Positions 7,688-14,464 of a DNA stretch of 64,000 nt are shown here, piece by piece. The position numbers and the translations under genes were made by a program. Each line of letters opens with the position of its first letter. The first letter of the stretch is position 1. The notes beneath the pieces were generated by a model. It saw only the letters and a program-made list of their open reading frames with translations. It ran no database searches and was not told the origin of the DNA. The DNA is taken from positions 1 to 64,000 of the forward strand of contig CANTXF010000053.1 in NCBI GenBank assembly GCA_947853665.1. Reading direction: 5' to 3'. Origin of the DNA: an uncultured Deferribacterales bacterium (GTDB lineage Bacteria; Chrysiogenota; Deferribacteres; Deferribacterales; Mucispirillaceae).

Positions 7688-7828
7688 ATGTTTAAAACAT
7701 TTCCTTTCGTCTTTTTAATCAATCCCAGCCGCCAGCGCAGCGCGGCGTGTACGTGCGCAGCGGGCATCCCTGCGCGGGAAGGGGGAGTTGGGAGGGGGAA
7801 CCGGCGAACGGTTCCCACAACAATATAA
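7688..7828 (+). CDS. Leader ORF formed by element B, copy 2
   Basis: 46 codons from ATG 7688, which has a strong GGAGG 8 nt upstream and directly follows the tape measure stop. The N-terminus (MFKTFPFVFLIN) is unique; the remainder, including RSAACTCAAG and REGGVGRGN, is translated from element B. It ends TAA at 7826-7828, overlapping ATG 7828 (TAATG), a classic coupling arrangement. The best ribosome site here belongs to this leader rather than to the structural gene. Confidence 0.45.
   Translation: MFKTFPFVFLINPSRQRSAACTCAAGIPAREGGVGRGNRRTVPTTI
7728..7823 (+). repeat. Dispersed element B, copy 2
   Basis: Near-identical to 567-659. Hairpin at 7796-7816, GGGAGG just before it, and the next start codon 11 nt after it. 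Confidence 0.85.
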
Positions 7829-8460
7829 TGTTTACCCTGCCGTCTTTCACGCTGGGCGATATCCTTACCTTTTATAAGGTTATCAGAATAAAGACTGAAG
7901 CCGGAGCGGAGCTTCCTTTTATCTGCGTAAATAATCGGGAAAGCCGGTCGTGGAAAAGCCCCGAACACCCCACAGATAGAAATACCGTAATATCCGATAC
8001 ACTATGGACGGAGCCTAAAACCTTAAGCCTTACCGGGCACGTGCCCGTTAAAAGCTGGGAAAGGTTCCGGCAGCTCGTGGAAGGGTCTGCGGAGAAGGGA
8101 AGCCGCGGGATAAGCGGCTACCTGCAAAACGTCAGGAACAACATTCTTGGCGGCTCCGCGGGAGACCCGGGAGCCATCGGGTTATACACGGTAACGCTTT
8201 TGGGCGGCGTATATAAGGATATGGCCCTTATAAGCCTTACGAGAACGGAAAGCCCGGAAGAAAACTCCGGCTATGCCGTTACGCTGGAGTTCCGGCAGGT
8301 ATTAAAGGCCGAAAGCGCCACCCATGCCATGACAAAGGAGAATGTAGCAAGCGCAGGGTATGCCGATACGATAGAAAGAGGAAAAACCAGCCTGAAAAAC
8401 ACAAGCCTCCTTAAAAAAGGAGTGGACGCCACAAAAGGTTATATTGGCGGTTTTCAATGA
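7828..8460 (+). CDS. Phage baseplate/tail protein (Dit- or gpN-like position)
   Basis: 210 aa from ATG 7828; the longer reading from 7747 lies in the repeat. The protein begins MFTLPSFTLGDILTF, continues with LSLTGHVPVKSWERF and GLYTVTLLGGVYKDMALISLTR, and has a beta-rich middle ending in VTLEFRQVL, a pattern typical of distal-tail/baseplate proteins coded just after the tape measure in contractile phages. In Mu this slot holds the N protein. Stop and next start overlap (ATGA). The specific family is uncertain. Confidence 0.6.
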   Translation: MFTLPSFTLGDILTFYKVIRIKTEAGAELPFICVNNRESRSWKSPEHPTDRNTVISDTLWTEPKTLSLTGHVPVKSWERFRQLVEGSAEKGSRGISGYLQNVRNNILGGSAGDPGAIGLYTVTLLGGVYKDMALISLTRTESPEENSGYAVTLEFRQVLKAESATHAMTKENVASAGYADTIERGKTSLKNTSLLKKGVDATKGYIGGFQ

Positions 8461-8750
8461 CATATTACGAGATACCTGTAAATCCGCAGCCTGCCCAAGC
8501 ATTCAGCTTCATAAACGGGGATAATGAATTCGTTATAAGGCTGAAAACCTCCGGGAATGTCCTATATATGGACTTAACCGTTAACGGGGACATTATATTC
8601 GAGGGCCTGCGCTGCGACGCGCAGGCGGATATGCTCGAGCTTTTCGCTTATAAAGAAATACCCGGAAGGCTGTTCTTTTTAACCGAAAACGGCCTGCCCC
8701 CTTACTGGGAAAGGTTGGGAACCGAGGATAAGCTTTATTATGCAATATAA
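8457..8750 (+). CDS. Baseplate plug protein (DUF6983-like)
   Basis: 97 aa, ATG overlapping the previous stop by 4 nt. The pattern starting YYEIPVNPQPAQAFSF, with a middle LYMDLTVNGDIIFEGLRC and an ending LFFLTENGLPPYWERLGTE..LYYA, is the small all-beta phage baseplate plug family that closes the tail tube near the hub. Recognised from motif pattern and position between the tail protein at 7828 and the hub. Confidence 0.65.
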   Translation: MTYYEIPVNPQPAQAFSFINGDNEFVIRLKTSGNVLYMDLTVNGDIIFEGLRCDAQADMLELFAYKEIPGRLFFLTENGLPPYWERLGTEDKLYYAI

Positions 8751-8754
8751 TATT

Positions 8755-8846
8755 GGTGAGGGAACCGTTCGCCGGTTCCCTCTCCCAAGCCTCCTTCCCG
8801 CGCAAAGATGATTGCTGCGCAGAAGCGCGGTTCTGCTCCGCAATCA
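8755..8846 (-). repeat. Dispersed element B, copy 3 (reverse orientation)
   Basis: Hairpin GGGAACCG...CGGTTCCC at 8760-8780 followed by the reverse complement of the element body (cctccttcccgcgca). It fills most of the gap between the plug and hub genes. Confidence 0.8.
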
Positions 8847-8905
8847 CCAGGAATTGTTAAGAATGCGGGCAGCTCAGAAAATTATAAGATTCGGAGTACG
8901 CTCAA

Positions 8906-9769
8906 TTGAATACGTTATATAAACGCAGATTTAAACTTACTGTACAGGTCGGAACGGGGACGGCTCTTACATGGAGTTCCGACGACCGGGGCGGCACCGC
9001 TTTAAAGGTAGATTTCAGCGTCAGAAAAACAATGGGCGGCATCGGAGAACAGGCGGACGTTGCCATAACAGGGCTTTCTCTTAAAACCATACAGTATCTC
9101 TGTACGGTAATGCGGCCTCCCAAAGACAAGCCCCTGCCCAGGAATTATGTTCAGCTTGAAGCGGGATACGGTGACGATTACGGAGTAATTTTTGAGGGCG
9201 GTATATTCAGGGCGGCTCCCTCGGTGGATACCCCGGATATGAGCGTCAAACTCCAATGCACGGCGGGATTCCAGAACGATAACAGCGGCCCTTTTCAGTA
9301 CGCCGGTAAGGACGTGCTTTTTGCGGATGTGGCCTCCGCTCTGGCGGCAAATCTTAAAGTGCCTTTAAAAATGAAGTCGGAGGCGGCGCAGACGAACCGT
9401 GTTGCCAGCGTCAGTCTGGACTGTACCGGCTTGCAGGCCATGCGGGCTTTAAGGGAGTATTTTCCCGGAGTGATAAACGTTTATATGAGCGGCGGAGCGC
9501 TGTACGTTACAGACGGACGGGTAGCGGAGGCAGGCAGCATTATAAAACTCTCCGGAGAAAGCGGCCTTATAGGAACGCCGGAGCCTACTATTCCGGGCAT
9601 GAACTGCAAAAGCCTTCTGCGTCCCTCCCTTGAAGCGGGCGGCTTTGTTATGGTGGAAAGCGTTAAGCTGCCGGATATTACCGGCGTGTACCGCATAGTG
9701 AACCTTACCCATTCCGGCTCCAACAGAGGGGATGAGTTTTACAGCAACATTGAAGGGGTGAGATTTTGA
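8906..9769 (+). CDS. Baseplate hub protein
   Basis: 287 aa. TTG 8906 is chosen because GGAG lies 9 nt upstream and no in-frame ATG exists nearby. Features: FKLTVQVGTGTALTW start, VDFSVRKTMGGIGEQADVAITGLS, then VQLEAGYGDDYGVIFEGGI, a pattern seen in hub proteins of contractile phages and related injection machines, which hold the spike. It is followed by toxin 2 and then the spike gene. The stop is at 9767-9769, where element C begins. Confidence 0.65.
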   Translation: MNTLYKRRFKLTVQVGTGTALTWSSDDRGGTALKVDFSVRKTMGGIGEQADVAITGLSLKTIQYLCTVMRPPKDKPLPRNYVQLEAGYGDDYGVIFEGGIFRAAPSVDTPDMSVKLQCTAGFQNDNSGPFQYAGKDVLFADVASALAANLKVPLKMKSEAAQTNRVASVSLDCTGLQAMRALREYFPGVINVYMSGGALYVTDGRVAEAGSIIKLSGESGLIGTPEPTIPGMNCKSLLRPSLEAGGFVMVESVKLPDITGVYRIVNLTHSGSNRGDEFYSNIEGVRF

Positions 9770-9838
9770 AGACCGAAGCGCAGGAGGCGCTTCGTTCATC
9801 GCGGCCTTGAAGGACAGCCGGGCGCTTTCACAGAACAG
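9767..9838 (+). repeat. Dispersed element C, copy upstream of toxin 2
   Basis: Hairpin CGAAGCGC-aggag-GCGCTTCG, then a second AGGAC motif and the tail gggcg...cacagaacag, matching 1302-1377. Compared with CGAAGTAC-aggat-GTACTTCG at 4200-4220, the stem differs at paired positions that stay complementary. Confidence 0.75.
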
Positions 9839-9853
9839 AGATGAGATTTTAAG

Positions 9854-10510
9854 ATGACTTTATCGCAGAAAAAAGAGCTTTTGCATTTATGGCTGGTGTT
9901 TGTCCGGGCCTTTAACGCTTATCTGAAAGAACGCGGGCTGCCGACGGTAGACTACGACCCGGACCAGAAAAGGGATAAGGACGGGAAATTCTCAAAAATT
10001 GGAACCGTCTCAGTTAATGCGACTCGTTTTCTATCCCCCAAAGAAAATGAAACGGGTACTAAAAGAAGAACGGAAGCCTTAAAAAAGGAGCTTTCAGAGG
10101 CAATAAAAATGGCTCGTAATTTTCCTAACGAAAGACGGAAGGTTGTCGTTGGAAACGCAAGCACCGAGCTTATTTCCAAGGCTAAAAAGGCAGGCATAGA
10201 TATTGCGGGTTATGTCCATGACGTGGATGTTTCGGGTATAAGGCACGCCATAATACAACATGGAAATAGAAAAACAGAAATACCGCGCGGACAACTGGCT
10301 ATTACTGACGACGACATACTCAAGATACCGGAAATTATAGGCAGCTATGATAATGTGGATTTTCCAGGCAAAAACAGGAGCGGGCTGGACACTGTTGTAT
10401 ACACAAAAAGCATGGATGACGGAACCGTTTATTTTTACGAAGAAATCAGAACAGGAAAAAAGACCCTGACATTTTTAACAATGTATAAAAAGCAGAAAAA
10501 TGAAAGCTGA
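9854..10510 (+). CDS. Phage-encoded PBECR-type nuclease toxin 2 with shared N-terminal module
   Basis: 218 aa. Residues 1-50 carry the shared module WLVFVRAFNAYLKERGLPT then DYDPDQKRDKDGKF. About 109 of 121 bases (9871-9991) equal the matching part of toxin 3 without gaps, after which the two genes are unrelated, indicating recent domain exchange. The C-terminal domain aligns with toxin 1 instead (VVVGNAS, GYVHDVD, GIRH....HG, IPEII, VVYTK, DDGT, TMYKK). It lies between hub and spike genes. Nuclease activity is inferred from PBECR-like features; no partner immunity gene is seen. Confidence 0.62.
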   Translation: MTLSQKKELLHLWLVFVRAFNAYLKERGLPTVDYDPDQKRDKDGKFSKIGTVSVNATRFLSPKENETGTKRRTEALKKELSEAIKMARNFPNERRKVVVGNASTELISKAKKAGIDIAGYVHDVDVSGIRHAIIQHGNRKTEIPRGQLAITDDDILKIPEIIGSYDNVDFPGKNRSGLDTVVYTKSMDDGTVYFYEEIRTGKKTLTFLTMYKKQKNES

Positions 10511-10598
10511 AACGGATGGACGGTTAATCCCATCATCGCTGACAACTATTATGATAGCTGCGCGGCGGCTCTTCCCGATTTCCCGCAACGTTTCAGCT
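10505..10598 (+). other. Inverted-repeat-bracketed segment after toxin 2
   Basis: AGCTGAAACG (10505-10514), which contains the toxin stop codon, pairs perfectly with CGTTTCAGCT (10589-10598) around 74 nt. The position relative to the stop and the overall length parallel the segments after toxins 1 and 3, although the sequences are unrelated. Confidence 0.65.
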
Positions 10599-10635
10599 AT
10601 TAAAAATATATCCAATCAAGAGGGTTTTGTCAATT

Positions 10636-11466
10636 ATGAAGCAGTTAAATCTTGAGGATTTAGGCAGCCCCGGTGCGGAGCTGCTGGCAATTATAAGGCA
10701 GTATCTGCGCAATTTCATTTCTACCGCCTTTCTTGCGGAAGTTACCGCCGTATATGACGATAACGGCTCCGCTCGGGTGGATGTTGAAGCGGTAAACAGG
10801 TTTAAAGGTGACAACGGGCAGGAGCTCCCGGGCAAAAAGGTTTTAAACCTGATGGTCGGCGTTATAGGCGGCTCCGGATGGACGGTATCTTATCCAATAG
10901 CAGTAGGCGATACGGGACTTTGCATAACCAGCAAGTACGACCTTACCTCTTTCCTGGAAACGGGAGCGGCGGGAGTTACGAAACTGTCCCGCACTTTCGA
11001 CGGAGCAGACAGCGTTTTTATCCCCCTCGCCCTGTTCCTCCAGCCCGCCGTTACGGCTGACCTGGAAATAAAGAGCAGTAATGAAAAAACCGTCGTAACC
11101 ATTACCCCGGAAGGCAATATCGCCATAAAGAATGAGGGGAATATAAGCGTTGCCAACAAAGGCGACATGACGGCCACGGTGGAGGGAAGCATAACCGCAG
11201 AGGCAAAAGGGCCGGTAACTATATCCTCAGACGACAAGGCCGCCATAGAATGCAGCGAAGCGGAGATAAGGGCCCAAAGCAAAGCCCGCGTAAAATGTTC
11301 CTCCGTGGAAATTGGAGCCGGAGCTTTGGAAAGCGTCATAAAAGGCGAAACGTTTATGACTTTCTTTAACGCCCACACCCATACGGGCAATATGGGAAGC
11401 CCGACAAGCCCTCCTGTCGTACCCATGACGGGGGCGCAGCTATCTGCGGAGGTTAAAGCAAGCTGA
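10636..11466 (+). CDS. Gp138-like membrane-puncturing spike protein
   Basis: 276 aa from ATG 10636 (an upstream TTG at 10627 is less likely). The N-terminal 150 residues (AEVTAVYDDNGSARVDVEA, GVIGGSGWTVSYPIAVGDTGLCI) match the OB-fold part of Gp138-type spikes. The C-terminal part is a run of short beta repeats (VTITPEGNIAIKNEGNISVA) as in spike needles, and HTHTG near the end is the kind of His motif that can bind iron at a spike tip. It pierces the target membrane when the sheath contracts. TGATG overlap with the next gene. Confidence 0.8.
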   Translation: MKQLNLEDLGSPGAELLAIIRQYLRNFISTAFLAEVTAVYDDNGSARVDVEAVNRFKGDNGQELPGKKVLNLMVGVIGGSGWTVSYPIAVGDTGLCITSKYDLTSFLETGAAGVTKLSRTFDGADSVFIPLALFLQPAVTADLEIKSSNEKTVVTITPEGNIAIKNEGNISVANKGDMTATVEGSITAEAKGPVTISSDDKAAIECSEAEIRAQSKARVKCSSVEIGAGALESVIKGETFMTFFNAHTHTGNMGSPTSPPVVPMTGAQLSAEVKAS

Positions 11467-11795
11467 TGAAAAGTTTTAAACTTGATAAGAATAACAACCT
11501 TGTCGTCGGTTCGGACTTCCTTACGGTAACCGGCCGCGAAGCGTTAGCCCAGGACATAAAAACGTCTCTTTCCATGTGGAAGGGCGAATATCCTTTTAAC
11601 ACTGCCCTCGGTATTGACTATATGGGTTTTTTCCGCAGCCAGGATAAACAGGCCCTGCTTGCCGCCATATCGGCCCGTATAACGGTGGACGCCAGAGTGG
11701 CCACGGCGGATCTGGACAGAGCGCAGTCCGGCAGAAGCCTTGCAGTTACAATAAAGACAACGGCAGGCGAGGAGGTAACTTTTGAACTTGATTAA
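11466..11795 (+). CDS. Baseplate wedge protein (gp25/W-like)
   Basis: 109 aa. The pattern FLTVTGREALAQDIKTSLSMWKGE, then FNTALGIDY, followed by helices and a short beta end is that of the gp25/W lysozyme-like wedge family, which links the sheath to the baseplate. It lies between the spike and J genes as in P2, Mu and T6SS-like loci. Its last codons overlap the start of the leader ORF at 11782. Confidence 0.78.
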   Translation: MKSFKLDKNNNLVVGSDFLTVTGREALAQDIKTSLSMWKGEYPFNTALGIDYMGFFRSQDKQALLAAISARITVDARVATADLDRAQSGRSLAVTIKTTAGEEVTFELD

Positions 11796-11907
11796 AATTA
11801 ATTATCTGCACCCGCGCAGCTCGGCGTGTACGTGCGCAGCGGGCATCCCTGCGCGGGAAGGGGGCTCGGGAGGGGGAACCGGCGGACGGTTCCCACACCG
11901 GTCATGA
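11782..11907 (+). CDS. Leader ORF formed by element B, copy 3
   Basis: 41 codons from TTG 11782 with GGAGGT 5 nt before it. After the unique start MNLIKINYL it reads the element: RSSACTCAAGIPAREGG, as in the other two leaders. A small difference in the element changes the frame afterwards, yet it still ends with TGA 11905-11907 overlapping ATG 11904 (ATGA). Three of three forward copies therefore end in a stop/start overlap. Confidence 0.4.
   Translation: MNLIKINYLHPRSSACTCAAGIPAREGGSGGGTGGRFPHRS
11810..11897 (+). repeat. Dispersed element B, copy 4
   Basis: Hairpin GGGAACCG...CGGTTCCC at 11874-11894, GGGAGG immediately before it, and the J start codon 9 nt after it. Slightly shorter than the copies at 567 and 7728. 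Confidence 0.85.
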
Positions 11908-13064
11908 GCTGGATTAAAACGTCTACCGGGGTAGCCATTGCCGATACCTCGGAAATATTAAACGACGTGCGGCAGGTTTTTACCGACGCTTTTCCGAACC
12001 TGAATACGGAGCCGTCCACTCCGCAGGGGCAGATAATCGCTTATCTGGCGCAGATAATAACGGAAGCCGCGGCGGACGTGGCCTCTTTCGGCGGCGTATG
12101 GGAGAATGGCGGCAGCGGCACATGGCTTGACGTAAGAAACAGAACCTTATACGGCATAACACGCAAGGCCGTCGCTCCAGGCTCCGTAACCGCCGCTGTT
12201 ACGGGCGTTCCAGGCACTGTTATACCGGCAGGCTTTACCGCTTCCGGAGACGGCCATAATTTTACGACCCGCGACGTTTACGTTATCGGCGCGGAGGGTA
12301 GCGTTAGCGCGGAACTTTTTGCAGACGCGGACGGGGATTTTCAGATACAGGCCGGAACCCTTACGGAGATAATTACGCCTGTCAGCGGCGTGGAAAGGAT
12401 AACCAACGCCCTGCCGTCTGTTCCCGGGCAGGACGCGGAAACGGACGCGGCTTTCAGGCTCCGGGCGGAGGAAAGCGTTTACTTTAACGCTTCGGCTCTT
12501 TTTGCAGGCCTGCTTGCGAAGCTCCTTCAGCTTCCGGGAGTGGAAGCCGTGGGAGGTTATGAAAACACCGGGAACGAAGCCGTAACATGGAAAGGCACCC
12601 TTATGCAGCCCCATTCCATAAACACCATAGTAAAAGGCGGCGACATTAAACAGATAGGCGAGGTCATGCTTTCCTGCAAAAATCCCGGCTGCTATGTGGG
12701 CGGCAATATTAACGTAAGCGTTCTGGAGCCCGTTTCCTCTCAGATTTACACCATGCGTTTTTACAGGCCCGCGGAAGCGCCCCTGACCGCCCTGGTACAG
12801 GTAAAAATCGGTGAAAACGTCAGCCAGGACTATGTTTCGCAGGTCGCCTCACAGTTGCAGGCATATATAAGCGCTTTGAAGTTTGGGGCGGAGATATACC
12901 CTTTTCAGGTCGTGTCGGCCATAAACGTAGCCGATCTGGAGGTGGTCGATTTTAAGCTGGGCCGCAAAGGAGGCTCGCCGGGATACGGCATACTGGCCCT
13001 TGATTTTCTTGAGGAGCCTATGATCTCCCCCGAAAATATACAGGTAACGGTCTATGCCGGGTAA
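11904..13064 (+). CDS. Baseplate assembly protein J
   Basis: About 386 aa from ATG 11904. VFTDAFPNLNTEPSTPQGQII, then LDVRNRTLYGITRKAV, and PGQDAETDAAFRLRAEES are hallmark segments of the baseplate J/gp47 family, the wedge protein that surrounds the hub. The C-terminal part ends LDFLEEPMISPENIQV. The 11826 GTG would add residues translated from element B and is rejected. The 3' end overlaps the next gene by 11 nt. Confidence 0.88.
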   Translation: MSWIKTSTGVAIADTSEILNDVRQVFTDAFPNLNTEPSTPQGQIIAYLAQIITEAAADVASFGGVWENGGSGTWLDVRNRTLYGITRKAVAPGSVTAAVTGVPGTVIPAGFTASGDGHNFTTRDVYVIGAEGSVSAELFADADGDFQIQAGTLTEIITPVSGVERITNALPSVPGQDAETDAAFRLRAEESVYFNASALFAGLLAKLLQLPGVEAVGGYENTGNEAVTWKGTLMQPHSINTIVKGGDIKQIGEVMLSCKNPGCYVGGNINVSVLEPVSSQIYTMRFYRPAEAPLTALVQVKIGENVSQDYVSQVASQLQAYISALKFGAEIYPFQVVSAINVADLEVVDFKLGRKGGSPGYGILALDFLEEPMISPENIQVTVYAG

Positions 13065-13773
13065 AATACAGAGCCAGTACGAAGGCACCAATATTCAAAC
13101 CCTTTTAACGGGGCTTGATAAGGTTTTTAAGAAATATACGGCAAAGCCTTTAGCGGACTTCCTTAATAATATATACGACCTGGACACGGCCGCAGGCATT
13201 GGGCTTGACCTGTGGGGCGCAGTCCTTAATTTCCCTCGGGTCATTAAGGGCTTGGAACCGGATGAGTTTTTTACGCTTACGGACGACCAGTATCGCATCA
13301 TCTTAAAGCTGCTGGCTCTTCAGACTAAAGCCGGCCTTACCATACCGGAGATAAACGCCCGGCTGGCACAGCTTTTTGCAGGCTTCGGCAGCGCGTCATA
13401 CGCCATCGATAAGCAGGATATGACGTATGTCAACTATGTATTTGTCTGGGAAATTCCCGACTGGCTCCGGGCGGCCTTCGCAAACTACAAACTGCTGCCT
13501 TCTCCTATGGGGGTCGGCGCAACTTTCGAAGCGGCTCTCCATAATTATATCGGCTTCGAAGGGCAGAACCTTACTAACTTCTACCGGGCGATATTCAACA
13601 TAAACCCACGGCTTGACTATCTGCCCATAGGCTTTGAGGGGCAGGATCTGGGCAACTTTGAGAACTCCATATTCATAAATAACGGGGAGAATACCGCTCC
13701 CCGCAGGAAAAGCGGGAGCGGGCTTATCTGTCCCCGCTCGCTTTCTGTCCACCAAAGCGGGACGCGCAAATGA
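13054..13773 (+). CDS. DUF2612-like tail/baseplate protein with element-derived C-terminus
   Basis: 239 aa. GIGLDLWGAVLNFPR, DEFFTLTDDQYRIILKLLAL and MTYVNYVFVWEIPDW are typical of the DUF2612 family coded between baseplate J and the tail fibre, in the place of P2 gpI. Two GFEGQ.L.NF repeats follow near residues 169 and 191. The last 25 or so residues (KSGSGLICPRSLSVHQSG) are encoded by element A (13709-13763), so the normal C-terminus seems to have been replaced or extended. Stop overlaps the toxin 3 start (ATGA). Confidence 0.7.
   Translation: MPGKIQSQYEGTNIQTLLTGLDKVFKKYTAKPLADFLNNIYDLDTAAGIGLDLWGAVLNFPRVIKGLEPDEFFTLTDDQYRIILKLLALQTKAGLTIPEINARLAQLFAGFGSASYAIDKQDMTYVNYVFVWEIPDWLRAAFANYKLLPSPMGVGATFEAALHNYIGFEGQNLTNFYRAIFNINPRLDYLPIGFEGQDLGNFENSIFINNGENTAPRRKSGSGLICPRSLSVHQSGTRK
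13709..13763 (+). repeat. Dispersed element A, copy 3, in frame at a gene's 3' end
   Basis: agcgggagcgggcttatctg, then cgctttctgtccaccaaagc. It encodes PRSLSVHQSG in the tail protein, in the same element frame as copies 1 and 2. Full-length relatives lie at 27297-27350 and 27580-27722. Confidence 0.8.
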
Positions 13774-14315
13774 CGGCACAGCGGAGAAAAGAGCTTTTGC
13801 TTGCCTGGCTGGTGTTTGTCCGGGCCTTTAACGCTTATCTGTGTGAGCGCGGGCTGCCGACGGTAGACTACGACCCGGACCAGAAAAGGGACAAAAACGG
13901 AAAATTCGCCAGGGAAGGCGGAGGAAAGGACGCAGAATATGGCGAAGCGTTTCCTCAATTCAAAGGCAAGCCGAAAAAGGCCATCGAGCATTTATTAAAA
14001 GTACGGCGCGGTTATGTGCCCGGAGCATTTTACCGCAAAGACCTGGGTCATATCGACCTTGTATGGGGCAATAGACACTTTGGATTGCGCCATATAGAGA
14101 AACGAAGGTTGGAAACCGGGCAGGATTTTAAAGCCTTGATGAAAGACCTGCCGGAAATCATAGAAAAGGGAGAGCTGCTGGATGACGGCGAGAATAAAGA
14201 TATGAAGATAATTATGCACAAAGGCAAGAGGGCAATTATAAAGCTGATATGGGAACCGAAATACGGAAAAAGGACTGACAGAAACTGGCTGTTTACAGCG
14301 TATTATGAATATTGA
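13770..14315 (+). CDS. Phage-encoded barnase/colicin E5-like endoribonuclease toxin 3
   Basis: 181 aa. Residues 1-50 are the shared module (WLVFVRAFNAYL.ERGLPT, DYDPDQKRDKNGKF). Residues about 85-181 are a different C-terminal domain: HIDLVWG, FGLRHIEKRR, GQDFKALMKDLPEIIEKG, then RAIIKLIW and WLFTAYYEY. That order (DLVWG...HI..R....LP.II..G...NW..T.YE) is the one I know from phage barnase/colicin E5-family endoribonucleases (PBECR group). Likely an RNase; the target is unknown. It follows the DUF2612-like gene by an ATGA overlap and precedes the fibre gene. No immunity gene is seen. Confidence 0.72.
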   Translation: MTAQRRKELLLAWLVFVRAFNAYLCERGLPTVDYDPDQKRDKNGKFAREGGGKDAEYGEAFPQFKGKPKKAIEHLLKVRRGYVPGAFYRKDLGHIDLVWGNRHFGLRHIEKRRLETGQDFKALMKDLPEIIEKGELLDDGENKDMKIIMHKGKRAIIKLIWEPKYGKRTDRNWLFTAYYEY

Positions 14316-14407
14316 TACCTGCGGCGCATATCCACACTGCCCTTCAATGCCTTGCGTCTTTCATGATGGCCGCAGCTAACGACACCGCCGAACAAGAACC
14401 GCAGGTA
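14316..14407 (+). other. Inverted-repeat-bracketed segment after toxin 3
   Basis: Begins right after the stop. TACCTGCGG (14316-14324) pairs perfectly with CCGCAGGTA (14399-14407); CTGCGGC (14319-14325) can instead pair with GCCGCAG (14369-14375). As after toxin 1, the 5' arm has an inner and an outer partner. Confidence 0.65.
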
Positions 14408-14464
14408 CTAATGAAATAATACCCCATTACAGGACTTAAGTCAAATATATGACAGGAGGTAAAT

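Noticed and set aside
7747-7827. Start of the baseplate gene at 7747
   Set aside because: Repeat-derived N-terminus; ATG 7828 is better placed.
5393-14407. Toxin-trailing inverted repeats as integron attC sites
   Set aside because: Size and position after the gene fit, but the needed core (5' RYYYAAC and 3' GTTRRRY) is absent and sequences are not conserved between the three.
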